64,000 nt of DNA from Serpentinicella alkaliphila (GTDB taxonomy: Bacteria; Bacillota; Clostridia; Peptostreptococcales; Natronincolaceae): NCBI RefSeq assembly GCF_018141405.1, contig NZ_CP058648.1:1627001-1691000 (forward strand). The letters run 5' to 3'. Below are positions 63,766 to 64,000 of the stretch, piece after piece. The notes under the pieces were generated by a model. The model did no database searches. It was not told the origin of the DNA and saw only the letters and a list, made by a program, of their open reading frames with translations. Numbering within the stretch: the stretch's first letter is position 1; each line of letters begins with the position of its first letter. The position numbers and the translations under genes were made by a program.

Positions 63766-64000
63766 ATGGAAAGTAGAAAGATATATTCTTTAAGTATACT
63801 AACTTTAATAATACTTACATTAACGAGTTCAATTACAGCAAATGAAATATTGAACGGTAACAGTAGAGTTACGGATAGGACACACAGCATAATAGCCAAT
63901 GAAATAGTAAAAAATATGACTTTAGAAGAAAAAGTTGGTCAGATGTTTATCGTTGATGCTGCTGGCTATAAACATAAACAGCCAACAGGTGGCATTATAC
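63766..64000 (+). CDS. glycoside hydrolase family 3 (NagZ-like), N-terminal part
   Basis: The ATG after AGGGGGACGG starts a frame that continues past the window end; 78 codons are visible. A signal peptide or membrane anchor (IYSLSILTLIILTLTSSITA) is followed by IVKNMTLEEKVGQMFIVDA, the usual start of GH3 beta-N-acetylhexosaminidases. The enzyme should trim GlcNAc from cell-wall fragments outside the membrane. The active-site Asp and His lie beyond the end of the window, so the call rests on the N-terminal block alone. Confidence 0.78.
   Translation, partial: MESRKIYSLSILTLIILTLTSSITANEILNGNSRVTDRTHSIIANEIVKNMTLEEKVGQMFIVDAAGYKHKQPTGGII

Noticed and set aside
1-64000. CRISPR arrays, tRNA or rRNA genes, prophage
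   Set aside because: No regularly spaced repeats, no recognisable tRNA TTCGA-arm sequences with paired acceptor ends, no rRNA core sequence and no phage structural genes were seen in reading the window.

Overview
The window is low-GC, AT-rich DNA with Gram-positive style signals: strong AGGAGG-type ribosome binding sites, frequent TTG and GTG starts, and hairpin plus T-run terminators. Gene content points to an anaerobic, probably spore-forming, member of class Clostridia (Bacillota). Evidence includes an oxygen-sensitive pyruvate formate-lyase with its activase, a tryptophan T-box leader, an ECF-type vitamin transporter S component, ferredoxin-type aldo/keto reductase, CvfB, and COG2509-type FAD protein. 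The family resemblance to Alkaliphilus-like clostridia is an inference only.

Layout. 1-5 kb: the end of a MarR regulator with an NmrA-like oxidoreductase, then an IS110-family element with a candidate bridge-RNA leader, a ferredoxin-reductase-like flavoprotein and a class I/II aminotransferase. 5-9.5 kb: an NhaC antiporter gene broken in its signature motif, DAHP synthase, and a PadR regulator divergent from a chromate transporter. 9.6-16.7 kb: three c-di-GMP (GGDEF) genes. Two are neighbouring paralogues that join two tandem periplasmic-binding domains to GGDEF, and one of these is frameshifted in a run of eight T. 16.9-21.2 kb: a cysteine-cluster protein, an ECF sigma/anti-sigma/YfjL-like operon, and relics of an IS1595-type transposase and a peroxiredoxin. 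21.4-30.3 kb: an export and stress block with MarR plus a heterodimeric ABC exporter, a two-component system, a VOC protein and an MFS exporter. 30.4-38.2 kb: an unknown secreted protein, an XRE regulator, TrmB, an AEC permease gene cut by an IS1634-type element, and a COG2509 protein with two small genes. 38.2-42.6 kb: pflB-pflA and Dps. 42.7-44.6 kb: a second IS1634-type element. 44.9-50.4 kb: a complete five-gene peptide/nickel-type ABC importer. 50.5-59 kb: an RluF-like pseudouridine synthase, a membrane-anchored amidase, aldo/keto reductase, CvfB, a CPBP protease and a second ABC exporter pair. 59-64 kb: msrA, a T-box controlled lone trpB, a YuiF-like transporter, an ECF S component and the start of a GH3 glucosaminidase.

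The clearest unusual observation is that both IS1634-type elements are flanked by long, perfect, unequal target duplications (113 bp and 64 bp). One lies inside a gene that would be restored exactly in frame if the element and one repeat copy were removed. The second is the IS110 leader, which has nested hairpins and repeated CTATGTT words matching the presumed element edge. The third is the tandem binding-domain/GGDEF pair. Several genes carry single-base frame breaks (nhaC, the GGDEF paralogue, both IS1634 transposases, the IS1595 relic), so sequencing or assembly error must be excluded before calling them pseudogenes. I saw no tRNA, rRNA, CRISPR array or prophage.
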